Source: Sceloporus undulatus | Taxonomy: Eukaryota > Chordata > Lepidosauria > Squamata > Phrynosomatidae | Direction of reading: 5' to 3' | DNA: 64,000 nucleotides | Assembly: GCF_019175285.1 (NCBI RefSeq) | Contig: NC_056522.1 | Location: forward strand, 237,371,410-237,435,409 | In this document: positions 24,591-37,799 of the stretch, in pieces | Layout of the letters: each line of letters begins with the position of its first letter | Numbering within the stretch: position 1 is the stretch's first letter | The notes under the pieces: generated by a model | The model's input: the letters and a program-made list of their open reading frames with translations, nothing else | Database searches by the model: none | Told to the model about the DNA's origin: nothing | Position numbers and translations under genes: made by a program

Positions 24591-25277
24591 TAATTGAAGT
24601 ATCTAATTCAGGTGGTCATTGTCTTCCTTGTGCCATCAGTGCAGTTTTAGGCCCATCTTTTAATATTTATGAAACTCATGAACAGTGTGTTACCTCTCTC
24701 AGATAAGCCTAAGAGTTTTCATAGATCCATAGTCATTCCTGTCAGTCAGAAATAAATTGTGGCAATAAGGTGTTGTTACATCCTGATTCTCGGTATAAAT
24801 GGCATATAAATTGATTCATAGAAAAGTGATTAAAAATAACTAAAGATGCAAAGTCAAAATAGCTTTATTAATGATGTGAAATCTTTTTTAAATCTTATAT
24901 TTCAACTTTTAAAATTTTTAGTTAGCCCCCACATTAAGCCAGCTAGCACACACTGTATGCTAATTTAAACTAAGTATCTCTAGCATAGCGTCAAAGTACC
25001 TCTTTTTCTATAGTTAATAGCGGATCATGATCCCTAAAAGTTTGCTGGAGGAAGTCGCTTGTGAAATTTTAGGGCGCAAGCACAGATATTAAGACAAGAT
25101 CAGTATGCGTAGAGCAAAGATTTAAAATCTATATACAGGAAACAAATAGATACTTCTTTGCAAGAAGTGAAAAAGTGAAGGGAGAAATGAGGAAGGAATT
25201 CTGGCTAGGATGTCATGAGCCTTTTATTCTTGTGGCACATACATTTTCATAACACACACCAGAGCTTTTTCGATTTA

Positions 25278-25508
25278 CAGTAGGCCCTTGGTATCCACTG
25301 GTGTTTGGTTCCAGGACCACCATGGATAACAAAATCCGTGGATGCTCAAGTCTCATTAAATACAGTGGCATAGCAAAATGGTGTCTCTTATATAAAATGG
25401 AAAATCAAGGTTTGCTATTTGGAATTTATACTTTTTTTTTTAATATTTTCAAACCGTGGATGCTTGAATCCATGGATAAAAAAATCTCTGAATAAGGAGA
25501 GCCTACTG
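25278..25508. mobile_element. Tigger-like miniature element inside the ZNF148 3' UTR
   Basis: CAGTAGGCCCTTGGTATCCA on the left is inverted against AAGGAGAGCCTACTG on the right, with TA on both sides (25276-25277, 25509-25510). Internal CCATGGATAA and CCGTGGATGC repeats match the pogo/Tigger type of miniature element. Confidence 0.8.
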
Positions 25509-27271
25509 TATTCTTCTGACAGCTTCTGCATTTGTGTTAAGAACGGGTACTTTGTAGTGTCCCCAGTTTCCCATAGATTTTGGGGGGGGGCATGAGGGGG
25601 TTGTGCTGGCAAAAGGGGGGCACCAGAACCTAGAAATGTTCATAGGATGTCAGCCATGAACAGAAATTCCACTTGAGACTTTTCTGATCCTGCCCACAAA
25701 AATCTTGTTAGAATCTGGTCCTAAACTGTTTCTAAACTGAAGAGAAATTATGGCTCTTAATCCTTATTATTTTACAATTCTGATTTGTGTACTCATTTGC
25801 TGGTAATATTAATACAAATGATTTTTATGATGGGATAATGAATTATTAAAACACATTTAGGGCATCTTAGCGGTGATTCAACAGCCCTATTAAATCCAAA
25901 TATACCATTGCGATTTGGTTAACAATCACTTTGAAATTGGATTTTATTGCAAATGTCCTGCTTTGATTCATTTTTTCAATAGTCTTATAGGTTTAAACTT
26001 TAATAGCTCACATTTGGGATGTATGTCTGGCCTTTCTCTTTCAATATTAATTTGCTGCCCCATTTATTATTTATATATACATAATTATGAAGGAATTGGG
26101 TTTTGAGCTTATAGCTAAAATTGCCACCTTATCTCCTGTTTACCTTAATGATGCAGGGTTGTCACGGGTGAAACATAGCATCATGTATTGCAGTGCACTA
26201 GGGTTCTTGAAAAAAAAAATAGGTTAGATGGATTTGTTTTTCATTTCTGTTGAATCACCTCCTGCCTTTCCTGACAAGACTATTAGAAGACTCCAGCAAG
26301 TTAGCAAGGGTTTGAGAGAGGAAATAGTTGAGTGATCTGGTGATTTCTAATGGGAATGACTGATAATCCCCACACAAGATGGTTTCTCTTATTTCTCTTC
26401 TGTGATATAAAGTCTTGTAGTTGAGGTCTTACAAAAGTATAACTGTAACTTTAACCAAACATATCGCAGAACATTGTACAAACACTGAATACTAAGCCAC
26501 AATTGTCAGAATGAAATACTTGTATTGTCATATGCCTTCTTTTGTTTGCTTATTTATTTTGTGATTTTTAAAATGGGTTTTCAGGTCACTAATGTGAATT
26601 AATATGCTTTTAGTACAACTGTTGGCTTTCATTTCCATCCATACTTTCGGGTTTATCTTTTGAAAAAATTCCATCTGGATACGTACAGCATATTCCATGT
26701 TCCTTTTTATGATGTGTGTATCATGTTTCTTAAATATTTGAAGAGGATCAAGAGTAGATCCAACATCAGCCTGCTTTAATATTTCAGTATTAACTTGCTT
26801 TGTATTTGTAAACTTGCAACCTAAAATGTTATTGGTTAAGAGACTGGGTTCTTTTGCAAGTTTCAGGAGAATAGCTATTAGCATATAGTTCAGAACTTTA
26901 GAAGGCTGAAATGTGCTTGTGATCTGGGTATTTTGGTTGGTCAAAACTCATGTAATTTTTGCAATTGATATGATTATTAATAAAGCAAACTATGTTTATG
27001 TTTTCTTAAATTATGCTCAACAGAAGCCTTGCAACTTTGGAAATGTTTTCATTTTATGTTAGTGCATGTATGCTAGATATGTAGCACATTTAACTTACTC
27101 CCTTTGCAACAAATATGTCCTGAGAAAGTATTACAATGATGGGGAAGTGTTTTCATGTTTTTTTTAAAAAAAACTTTCATTTTTTTCAAACAAATTTGTT
27201 TCAGGGAAATTTTCTAGTTGCTTTTCCTATACATATATGAATCATTGTTTCCTCTTTTCAGTAATAATTAA

Positions 27272-27296
27272 GAGAGAGAGAGAGAGAGAGAGAGGG
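27272..27296. repeat. (AG)n microsatellite in the ZNF148 3' UTR
   Basis: Run of AG dinucleotides. Confidence 0.95.
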
Positions 27297-27836
27297 ATCT
27301 TCTGGCAGTGATCACAACCTGAAGCAAGCAAATCTTTCTCAGAGTTCTTTCTTGCTTTCTTTATCCCAGTAGATGGAAAGTTAAAAAAAAAAAGTGTAAA
27401 TGTTTATTTTATTTTTTTATGCTGTAAATATGAGTTATCAGATAAGGATGTACCTATGATTGAATCTTTGATTCTGCACAGTTAGAGTTTATATATAAAA
27501 TATAAATGTGTCTTGACAATCAAGGACTTACTGTCAGTCTTCCTTTATGATGTTTTATTAATGTTATGCATTCCATTTGTTAGACTTGAGTACCAATGTG
27601 GGAATTTGTATTGTCTGTAAAGTATGTAATGTTTTTACAGCTTGTTTTTAAACAAAAAAAGGAAAAAAGAATCTTGTATATAAACAGATTACAGTACTGC
27701 TTTATATCAGAAGGCATATGATGTACTGTATGTAAGCAATAATGCCTAACAATGCTAACTTTGCAAGTAGCATAAGGATAGCTCCAAAAACTGTTTGGAA
27801 GAGTTAATAGCTTTGTTTAAATTAATATTTTTAATC

Positions 27837-27842
27837 AATAAA
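27837..27842 (+). terminator. Candidate distal polyadenylation signal of ZNF148
   Basis: AATAAA preceded by a T-rich stretch and followed within about 30 bases by a GT/T-rich segment (TTTTTTCTTTGTAG). This is the arrangement expected at a cleavage site. It lies 5.3 kb after the stop codon. Confidence 0.5.
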
Positions 27843-28637
27843 TTCCACTTTTTTCTTTGTAGTATAACTTTGTTTACACAGCACAATCTGAGTTGTAGGG
27901 AGATCTATCATTAGATCTATACTGTATCTGCATACAAATGCATCATCAAATGAGTGGGTCAACTGCAAGATGAAGAAGACTGTAAAAATTAGCATTCATA
28001 TCGTGGAAGAAAGAATAGGGTGGTTCTTCGATACTACTACTGTGCTGATTATCCTTGTAATTTAATTTTTAAATCCTTTTATCCTGATAAGGATTTAGTA
28101 TAAATCGGGTTTATTGATAACAAACAGTGGTTTGGTTCATAATTCACATTGCATTTAGCATTGTAATGGTTTATTTTGACAGTTATTTTTTGCCATAGGA
28201 GTTAACAGCTGTTTAGATGAGCTTTATTTCGTTCAAGCAAAACAAAACAAAAAAGTCAACCTTAGCTAGATTTGAAGTGTTCTTTTAAGATGTAAAGAGC
28301 AACAGAATTATTTGAAATCATCACTGCTTTGGGGGGAAACATCACCGATTTATAAATGTATAACTTACATTTTTTAAGAGGAAATGTTTTTAAATGCTAG
28401 TCATTTATATAATACGTGCTTTGAAGGATTTGCTAGTTCACTTCTGTCACTTTTAGTACACTGGTATCTTTTATATGTAATGTATGCTTTTTATTATTGT
28501 AGCAAAGCATTTCAGTAGAAGGAATTTTGCAACAGTGTTGGGGGAAATTTTATGGTTGGAAGCTAATTATCCTGGATTCTGTCTCTGTAGTTTTGTCTTT
28601 ATTTCTAATGATGTCGGGCAAAGGACTTTGGCATTCA

Positions 28638-28643
28638 AATAAA
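28638..28643 (+). terminator. Alternative distal polyadenylation signal of ZNF148
   Basis: AATAAA in GGCATTCAAATAAACCCAA, 6.1 kb after the stop codon. Transposon fragments become common only further downstream, from about 30 kb, which supports the 3' UTR ending near here. Other AATAAA copies at 29064-29069 and 29558-29563 are less convincing. Confidence 0.45.
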
Positions 28644-30083
28644 CCCAATTATCTACTTTCAAAAAAGGTTATATTTAGTATATACTATACTGTGTGATTT
28701 GCAGTTGAGTCCATAAAGCATGATAACTTCAGGAGGAAGGTACAACAAACTGAATGCTACAGCATGGGCAGGAGAGACGGATGCTTTTGTACTGCATTTT
28801 CTGACATTTTCTTTTTCTTGGAGTCCATATGCCTTGTTTGTCTTTCTGTTGTTAGCATTCCCTAAAATACTGGCAAATGAGACCTATTTCAGTGGTAATA
28901 CAGTATTACTTTAGCTTACAATTACAGATCTGTTGGTTTTACTGTGAGTGTTGATTTTTTTAAAAAGCCAATTAAATTCCTAGTTTAAATTTTAAAATGT
29001 ATAATACAGATCCTTTTGTATAAACCTTGAAAGTATGAATTTGTGTGAATATTTTGTATTTGAAATAAATTAGGTGATTGAGAATTCCTGAGGAATCAGG
29101 AATTTTGTGATGATGAAGTGTGTTTGTGTAGTGGTTATGTATGGATTTACATTCAAAAACTGCATGCCTTTTTTTTTTTTTGAGATGTTGAGAAATTATT
29201 GTAAGTAAACCTGGCACACTGGATCTAGAGTTTTCAAAATATATATTTGTTCCTTAATGGAAGTGAACACACCTTCTTTTACCTAATCAATATTTCTAAA
29301 TATTTAAAGGGACTAGAAAGTGCCAATGTCAGTCTCACATCTCTCAGTTCATATAATGTGTCCATCGGTTGACTCCTTGTTTGAGCTGACTAAAGGTTGT
29401 AGACACATGAAATTCAGCCTGTTTTTTTTTTCAGAGATGAAAGTGACATTGCAGATCCACATTGTTTTTCTTCCTTTTCTGTGAATTTGCTTGTTCCTAG
29501 ATTCATATTGCAAAGAGGAAGGCCTGCTCATAATATCAAAGAAAGCTGTAGAAAGGAAATAAACTTACACTAAAATAATCAAAATAAGATTAAACGCAAA
29601 AATGAGAAAGGATGTTCAGTTGAAATGTTGATATTTAGTATGGCACTGATAATTTCTCATTTTCTCTGAAAATTTAAAAAAATGAAAATACTTCTAAAAT
29701 ATACTAGCCAATAAATAAAGAGCTTCTTTGGAATAGAAGTGAAATAGTGGCCAGAAAGGAAATAGAGGAATGGACAAGACCAAACCTTCTTCATGATAGT
29801 AGCGGAGAAGGTATCTAGGTTGCTTTCCTGTATTGTCAAAAACAGCAGCAGCAGCTCTCTCTGAGCAACTCTACCAGTTATACCAGTACAGTATACTGGC
29901 TTTGGGATGCTTGCATGCTCCCCCCCCCCCAAAGTATTCTAGTTGCTAGAATAGTCCAAACTGCCTTCTACTTGCTTAAATAATGTAAACAAGATGGCAC
30001 AAAAATAAGCAGACGCACATTTAAAAATTGTGCAAATTCATACTTTCTCATTTTTCAAAGTGCTATGCATTCAGTGATGAGTA

Positions 30084-30310
30084 ACAATGTGGTGTAGTGG
30101 TTTGAGTGTTTCACTGCAACTCTGGATACCAGGGTTTAAATCCCCACTAGGCCATACAAACCCATTGGGTAACCTTGGCGATATCACGCTCTCTCAGCCT
30201 CAGATAAGGTGAAACAAACCCCCTCTGAACAAATCTTGCCAAGAAAGCCCTGTGATAGAATTGCCTTAGGGTTGTCATAAGTCAGAAAAACACTTGAAGG
30301 TACACAACAA
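30084..30310 (+). mobile_element. tRNA-derived SINE
   Basis: GTGGTGTAGTGGTTTGAGTG and GGGTTTAAATCCCCACTAGG give tRNA-like A and B boxes; CTCTCAGCCTCAGATAAGG, CAAATCTTGCCAAGAAAGCC and a CATAAGTCAG...CACAACAACAAC end follow. Other copies are at 53172-53390 (minus) and 56190-56755. Confidence 0.8.
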
Positions 30311-33300
30311 CAACTACTCCAGGTTTTTCAGCAGAAAAATCCTCACCAGTTGTAATGCCAGTAAAAATATGACTATTATTTATTTATTATTTATAAGTTA
30401 GAAATGACTTCAAGGCACACCACAACAACAACAATATATACCTGCAGTAAGTCCAGTATTCTGACTGAGTTCTCTGTGGTTAACATCTTGTTGATAGATA
30501 AAATGCAGTATGAATTGGCATAAATCTTCAAGGATAAATTGAAAGATGTACTGTACTAATCTGCAGAATAACATACAGTTACATAGAATTTATCTCTTTT
30601 AAGTGGCATAATGGTTTTCACTGCACTTTGGCATCCTTTCCTGATGATGAATTTGAGTTTATAATACAGTACCATTTAAAATGTATGCTCAGGTTTATTT
30701 TTTAAAAATCTGTCAAGTGAATGTATATTTGCAATGGTTGAAATTTCAGTGTGCTGGAAAATAAAAATACAGAACCTGGCTTTATTAATTAAGGCTCACT
30801 AGAGAGATTTTTCACAAACATTTACTATAAACTTCTGGAAGAATGTATGTCTTCATACAGTAGATACTTCATTCTTTGGAATTTCTGTGGTTAACAAGTT
30901 TCACTGTGGATTCTGAAATCCTGAACACTGTACAGATTGCACTGCAACTCATATATGGATAAGACTGTACCTATTTGTTTCTGTCTTAGCAGAACAAACA
31001 CTACCGACGAAATAGGTCCTGCCTCATCCTTCAGAACAGATTTGAGGGTAGAGGAACCTGTATGCAGAAGAAAGAAAAATCCCACTGCACAAGTAGATGT
31101 CAGCATAAGGGGAGATGAAACCTTTTAAAAATTTTTTAGAGGACACTGACGTACTGGTTTTGCAATGAGTTTTCACCTATATTTGTAAGAGATTGTCCTT
31201 TCTTCTATAGCCAGTACAGGGGAAAATCCCAAACCACAGATGTCTTCATTGTGAAAAATGCCTTTCCCCACCTCCCACCCCATTTTCTTTAGATTTTTCT
31301 ATAGGGTGGCTTTTTACTTCACTGAATGTTTTTCTTTTAGACTATGTTCTGTAACTTTTTGGTAATGTTCGTATTTTTACAAAATTTCATCAAAATTCAA
31401 CTTACGGTTTCATTTAGGGACTGATAATCCTTTTCTGTGAAAGTGATATAATTGGCATCAAAATTATATATATTCTGAGCACGTAAATAGATTGGATCCA
31501 CTGATGGAAGGGCTATACTCATCCAGTTTGACTCAAGCTGATTTTCAGGGATACTCCTCCCAGCTCACCCTATTCAGTAGGATTCTCTTATGTAGCATTG
31601 CTGATATTGGCAGGAATATTTTAATCAAGACTATTAATAAATCGGAGGGGAAGGGTTCTACAGACAAAGGCATTTGTGATTCATAGGACCCAATCATCCT
31701 ATTAGGACTTTATAGTTCATGAAGCAGTAACTTGAGCTCTGTCTTGAAGATCAAAATCAGCCAAGTTATAGTGTACCTTCATAACATACTGGTATAGTTA
31801 ATATATAGTAGACTTGAACAGAGCTGTGCACATGAGCATAGATACACAATTATAAAAGAAGCAGATAACTACAATAAAATACAGTAACCAAAAGGAGGGC
31901 AAGGGAGGGGGGTGGAGATAGAAAAATGAATTTTTAAATGTTATATAAAAAATGCCTCTACAAAAATTTTTAAAAATCTTAATCAGGTTTTAGGAGGATT
32001 GTAAAGTTTGTGATTCTGTGTGTGAGGAGAATGGTCCAGAAAAAGGTTGCCATCTCACAGACCAAAAAATCATTTGTGAATGCAGCAATATTGTGATTTC
32101 TGAATAATTTCAACAGGAGTAAATAACTGATTGAAATTTCCCTTTCCTCTCTGTAGGAGTAGGAGCCTGTTTAGATCTTAATCATGGTATCTAAACCTAC
32201 TTCCAAAGAGCAAAACACCTTTTTGATGATTTTATGAAGAGATCCTGGCTTAAGAAAGTAACTAATTTCCCCCAAATCACAAAAGCCACCAATCAACACT
32301 ATCTGAATTCTGCTTCAGTTCCTGAACGTGCATATCACACCTAACAAGCTTCAAGCAGTAACTGAGATGCAGCATCACATTACACAGGACTTCATATATT
32401 AGTATGCTTTTGTGAATGAATTACTATTGATATACTTTTAAGATATTATCAGCTCAAATTCACATGTTCTTAATGAGCCATTGGAAGTTGCACAGATTGG
32501 TGGTCATGCGGGCTTCATATGGATCCATGAAATTTTTATAATAAAGTCCTATAAAAATGCAGCTTGTCATTAATTGGCCAGAATTATGTGTAGTTGGCTC
32601 ATGATTTGCCACAGCCTAGAGCACTAGTGATGTAGATCTGACATCACTAAGACAAGGCAAAGAGAAAAGCAAAGATAGTGCAGTTTGGCTTCAGAAGAGT
32701 TCTTTAAAAGTACAACCTTCATGATTCTAGCAGAACTTAACACATTTTTAGCACATCTCAAAAGACCTGGCAAAGGATGAAGACCTAGCAGACTGAATGG
32801 AGACAAGGAGAACAGGCTCCAAGCACAAAGGACTGACAGAGAAACTACACAACTGGACATGCACTTTAACACTATTCCTGAGGCACATGTCTTACTTCGC
32901 ATCTGCACTGCCAACTGTAAAGACAACGTGAGGCTGGCGAAGGGAAGGAATGGGAATGTGTCATATCCTCTATCCAATGCAGATGGATGCAGATCTGAGA
33001 CATGAAAATAGGCCCTGAGATAAACAACCACCTCCTTGTCACACCTTGTTGACTGAACTTTGCTGAGAGCACTGGCATGCCTAAACTATTTAAGGTTTCC
33101 ATTTTCAAAAGAGAGAGAGGAGCAGTACTGCTGTGATTAATAACTCCATTAGTAAGAAATGAATAGTGTCTCGGCCCATTTTATTTGTGAATCTGAGCAG
33201 TACAAAAATGGCTGTTGAGTGAAGCATCATGAATCCAAGTAATCTGGCATCAAAACAGAGTTCTACAGAAATGAAATGCTAACCTTTATATAGGTACTTG

Positions 33301-33377
33301 GTGTGCCTTCCCATTTCAAAAACTAAACAGAAAATACAGGTACACAAGTGCTCAAGTCAAGTTAAAGAAGGATATAA

Positions 33378-33452
33378 AAAAGATTGTATGTACAGCGCTG
33401 TGTAAATTTACAGCGCTTTATAAATAAAGGATAATAATAATAATAATATAAA
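33378..33452 (+). mobile_element. L2-like retroposon 3' end with (AAT)n tail
   Basis: GATTGTATGTACAGCGCTGT, TAAATTTACAGCGC and TATAAATAAAGG followed by AAT repeats. The same tail occurs at 41764-41844 and, inverted, at 63535-63660. Confidence 0.65.
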
Positions 33453-34979
33453 ATAGGGTTGTACATACTACTAAAACAAACCCACAGTTTGCCAGTCATA
33501 GAAATAATTATTTTGAAGGGAAAAGAAAGTGTGATTATACCAGTAATATAGGATCTGGAATTGTGCATCTTTTAGCTAAATTGAACCTGAAATAGATGTT
33601 TAAGGGATAGTGATTTCCCTTCAATATGATTCATGACTGGATAACTTTTCTACAAAGCATTATTTTTTTGATATGATGAGATACTGTCTAAGAATATGAA
33701 GAAAATTGATGTTTACTAATAGTTGGATGCACTGCTAACTGTGGAAATAGTAGTGATGTTTTTGGTATGTAAATGTGTATGTTTTAACTCTGGATTAAGC
33801 TTCTTAAAATTGTGCTCTGCAGTTACATATTTTTAATAATCCAGGATTCTGTAATTCTCTCACATTGAAAATTGTTTTTCTACTTGCAGTTTATAAGGTA
33901 GAGACAACGAATTGTCTTATTTGTTGACATCTGTCACTTCTTCCAATTCTTAGAATTGCAGAGAAAGGAAAAGGAAATTCAAAATATAGACCCTTCCCCC
34001 ACAAAAGTTTGTTCCTCAGAACATTACAGGAAGGTTATCCATATGAATGAGGAAGGATGGTGTATTTTGCGTTTCCACAACCCGCACACATTTTTACTAC
34101 ATCTAGTCCATGCCTGTAGATGGAGATGGTGATTAGTTTCAAGTCTCCTCCAAACAACTTGTTCACTATTAGTGTGGCTTTGGAAATTAGCATCCACTTA
34201 GAGCAGAGATGGAGAATCCTTGGATTGCAGATGGCATGGACTTCAACTTCCAGATATCAAGTCCAAACCACTGATATTATAGCAACCACTTGGATAATAG
34301 AAGGAAAATGTTATCCTTACCCTTCTCCTCAAGTATAGCAGTTATCTAAAGGCATTCTCCCCACTAAATCTTTCACCATTATTAAGCAACTAGGATTTGT
34401 TTGGGTGTGTGTGTGTGGGGGGGGGGGGGTTCAGCAAGTGCTATCATCCTAGTACAGAAGCTAAGTAAACTCAAGTTGCTGCCATACATTCTGTGTCTGT
34501 TGACTGATGGCATTAATTCACAGGGTTTTCTTAGGCAAGGAATACTACATAGTTTACTTGGAAGTAAGTCCTATTGAACTCAAGGTTTCCTAGCACAGAG
34601 GCATATATACAGCTGCACTGTCTGATAGGAAGTGCCTGATGAGAATGCAACATAAACATAAACTATTCAAAGTTTGTGTTCACCCAACATCATTGTCATG
34701 ATGAGTTGTGGTTCTCTGTGACATGGGACAAAGGATATCTGAGAACATTTTCAGTAGGATTACATGAAATCTATACTGGAATAGGCTCCAGTGTCTCAGT
34801 GAAGTGGCTCTTTTCCAGGACATCCCACTTAGCTTTATCAGTATCTTGAATGCCACATCTGCTTTTAGTTTGTAGAGATCGCTCTTCTTTTATTTTTTAC
34901 TGTACTGTTTTCTGGCACCGTTTAAGTGCCCCCTAATCCAAGTTGCTGATCTAAGGCCTGTGATCATTCCTTATCTGGG

Positions 34980-35125
34980 GATGTATTTCACATGCTCTGA
35001 GCCTCAGGGACAAAGGCAATGGCAAATCCCTGAAAAGATTTTTCCAAGAAAACCCCATGATAAGTCTAGTTTAAGGCCTCCATAAGTTGGAAACAAATTG
35101 ATGGCACGCAACAACAAAGAATTCT
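34980..35125 (+). mobile_element. tRNA-derived SINE, 3' part
   Basis: GAGCCTCAGGGACAAAGGCA, TCCAAGAAAACCCCATGATA and CATAAGTTGGAAAC...GCAACAACAA match the 3' half of the SINE at 30084. Confidence 0.6.
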
Positions 35126-35774
35126 GTTGTACCAACTATGCTGATCAAGCACTATGTCAGCTGTGCCAGCCTTCCCTGTTATTTTGCCTCGCAAGGGGCC
35201 TTTCCCCACCTACTAAAGCCTTTGCAGTGGGCACAACACACAAAGACTAAGAAAAGCTGGGATGGGGTTCTTCACTCAGGGTGCTATCTCTGAACCCCCT
35301 TGCTATAAGCCCGTTCCCAGTATAAACCATACTTTCTCTTGCTTCACTGTACAGTATTCCATTTTCTGCACGGTAGGTTTTCAGTTTTCTGGGATGGTTT
35401 ACTCTGTATATTTCTTATACTGTTAGATTCCTGGAGAAACAATGTTCAATGGTTGCATGCATTGTGTTTCTCATTGTGTTTCCTATGTGTTGCTCATTGA
35501 CCTTGGGGACAGCTCAGTCTGCCTTGTCAATTTTTCTGGTTGTTTGGAGCGTTGTTAACCATCAAATATGGTTACTGCTTCTTTGGCTCAGATTGGATCA
35601 TTTCCCCCAGCTCCTACTTTAAGCTTGCCAAACAAATGAACACCTGAATAGAGCAAACAAATTAGTTATCATCACAAATGGAAGGGCATGCAGAGAGAAT
35701 ATCTAAGATTGTCAAATTACTTTTGTCAGTTCTTTCACTATCCCCAGGTTACTCTTTAAACCACATCTGCAGAA

Positions 35775-35875
35775 AACTGGTTCTCCAAATGCTGTTGGAT
35801 TTCTAGTTCCTCTAGTTCCTGGTTATTGAGGAAGAATGATGGGAGTAATTGCATAACGTCTGGAGAACACAGTTT
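35775..35875. mobile_element. Short hAT-like element, family C
   Basis: GGTTCTCCAAATGCTGTTGG at the left is inverted against CATAACGTCTGGAGAAC at the right, around GATGGGAGTAATTG. Confidence 0.6.
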
Positions 35876-36224
35876 CTTTATTCTTGCTGTAGACAAAGCC
35901 ATAATAAAACATCTGCATGCCATAATCAAGCCAGCCCAAATTCAGAACTAGATTAGACCAAGAAGCAATGGACAATTTCTGGTTGAAAAAATTATTCTAT
36001 TTCTAACACTAATGGTACGTAATTTCAATGGTCCATTTTAAATAGTTTCAAATAGGCCAAAATCTGAAACTCCATAGGAACATAAAATATTTCAGCCCCT
36101 CAGTTCTTCTAATGACTCACTAGACCTATGCTCCCAGCTGAGGATGATTTTGGATCCTCTTTAAAAAATGTTTACAGGACTTTATTGTTTTGCAGTACAA
36201 TAGTAAACTGACATCTTGTAAAAT

Positions 36225-36465
36225 ATGCCATGGATACCCCAAAGGCACTAGATCCAATCTGATCTTGGAAGCTAAGCAGGATCAGCCCTGATTAGTACTT
36301 GAATGGGAGACCACAAAGAGAATAACAGGTCCTATACACTATGTTTCAGAGGAAGGAACTGACAAAACAACCTCTGATTATACCTTGCCTTAGAAAACCT
36401 TATGGGATTAATGGGGTTACCATAAATTGACAGGCAACTTGAAGGGCCCCCCCACACACACACAT
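36225..36465 (+). mobile_element. 5S-rRNA-derived SINE
   Basis: The head follows 5S rRNA: GATCTTGGAAGCTAAGCAGG and GTACTTGAATGGGAGACCAC. The body CAGAGGAAGGAACTGACAAA, CCTTGCCTTAGAAAACC and GACAGGCAACTTGAAGG is the lizard 5S-SINE body. Further copies are at 42985-43195 and 48737-48953. Confidence 0.85.
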
Positions 36466-37079
36466 ACTCTGTACCTGCCCTTTGAGGAACACGTATAGGA
36501 CTTGAAGGAACACATACATTTACAAGATATTATGTTCCTTTGGAACAACTGCCTTCTGTGATAGTTCCCCCTGATGTGGCAAGACAGAGTGTCTGTTGCT
36601 GTAGCAATGTGCAGGCCTACAAATACTGCATGCCATTAGACAGCTGAGCTGCATAAATTCCTAGCCACAAATTACATTTATTGTCATATTGGGACAGTTG
36701 AAATCACAAGAAATATTCTTCAGGTAAATGCTGACTTTTGGGACAATTTAAAATGAAATATCAAGCTTTGACGTTGCTGCATTGACTTTGCCCACTGATT
36801 AACAGTACAATGCTATTTCTCTCTACTCAGAAGCACACTTAATTGAGCTCAAACTGGGTTTAGGATTGCAGTATATGAGACTGAACCAGCAAATGCCCAT
36901 TCCAAATCTTACTGAATGAAATAATAAACTTGAATCCAGAGTTTGAAAAAGTTAACCTGTCAGACTACAACTCCCGGAAACATCAGCCAATCTGGTCAAA
37001 GTCAGTGTCATGTCGTATCATCTTTCCAGCCTCAACTCCCTTTGTGCAATATGTAGCTAATAGTTATATATTTCACAAT

Positions 37080-37240
37080 ATTTATTTTATTATTTTATTT
37101 GTATCCCACTTTTCTCCCACATGGGCCCAAAGTAGCTTATCTGTGAAAATGTGAATACATTAAATCAACAGAGCTAAGACGATCTGTAAAATATTTTTTT
37201 AAAAAGCATTAAACAACATTAATTTATAAAAGTTAGAAAC
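37080..37240 (-). mobile_element. LINE 3' tail, L2-like
   Basis: ATTTTATTTGTATCCCACTT followed by TCTCCCACATGGGCCCAAAG is the reversed form of the common tail that ends GGGATAAATAAAATAAA. Confidence 0.45.
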
Positions 37241-37799
37241 CCTTGAAACCTTCCGTAATATTGTAGAAGATAGGATTATTTAGATGTTCCCTGCAAAGTA
37301 TTCAGATAGTCTGTGTGAAGTAAGCATGGTATACAAATGCATTAAGTCACTTTTTAAAAATGGGAATAAAAAAAATCTAGTGATTATGCTTCAAATATTA
37401 GGAATGGAAGTATAATTCCTTGTTTAGCTTGGCAAGGAGTCACTAGTGAAACATCATCATTTTGGAGAGAGAGAAATTTCTTCCCAGTCCTTGTACTCTC
37501 TTGGACAAAAGAGGATTTGACTTCGGCTATTAGCTAAGCAAATACTAGTACTTTGGAAGGCTGAGGTAAGTATAGTTATATTAAGAAGTGGTCACTTCAT
37601 TAATCTGGTATTTTCTGTGTGGTCTAGTGCACAGTGTCATAGCAATAACTAGCATATTTTAAAAAAGTACTTTCTGGAATCCTGTTGGATTTGTATTTCA
37701 ACTTTGGTTTACTCTTGATAACTTCCTGGTGCTTAATCTGACTTTGCTGCATTGGCTCATGTTTATTCAGCATAGTTCAGCTGTGGACAGGAGAACAAG

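Larger units (their letters stand above)
22497..28660 (+). other. ZNF148: ZNF148 3' untranslated region (approximate end)
   Basis: About 6 kb of AT-rich sequence follows the stop codon without any supported coding exon. It has the character of a long vertebrate 3' UTR: many A/T runs, ATTTA motifs, an (AG)n run near 27272-27296 and several AATAAA signals. Two DNA-transposon copies lie inside it (24188-24590 and 25278-25508). The end is inferred from the AATAAA at 27837-27842 or 28638-28643; transcripts would decide. A minus-strand open frame at 26528-26944 inside it is not recognisable as a gene. Confidence 0.65.

Noticed and set aside
30084-30160. Possible tRNA gene
   Set aside because: The A- and B-box-like motifs belong to a SINE; a cloverleaf cannot be formed convincingly.
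32624-33031. 135-codon minus-strand frame rich in Leu and Ser
   Set aside because: No family resemblance, no supporting splice sites and a low-complexity C-terminus; probably chance.
36225-36350. Possible 5S rRNA gene
   Set aside because: The 5S-like part is incomplete and is followed by the SINE body, so it is a 5S-derived SINE.
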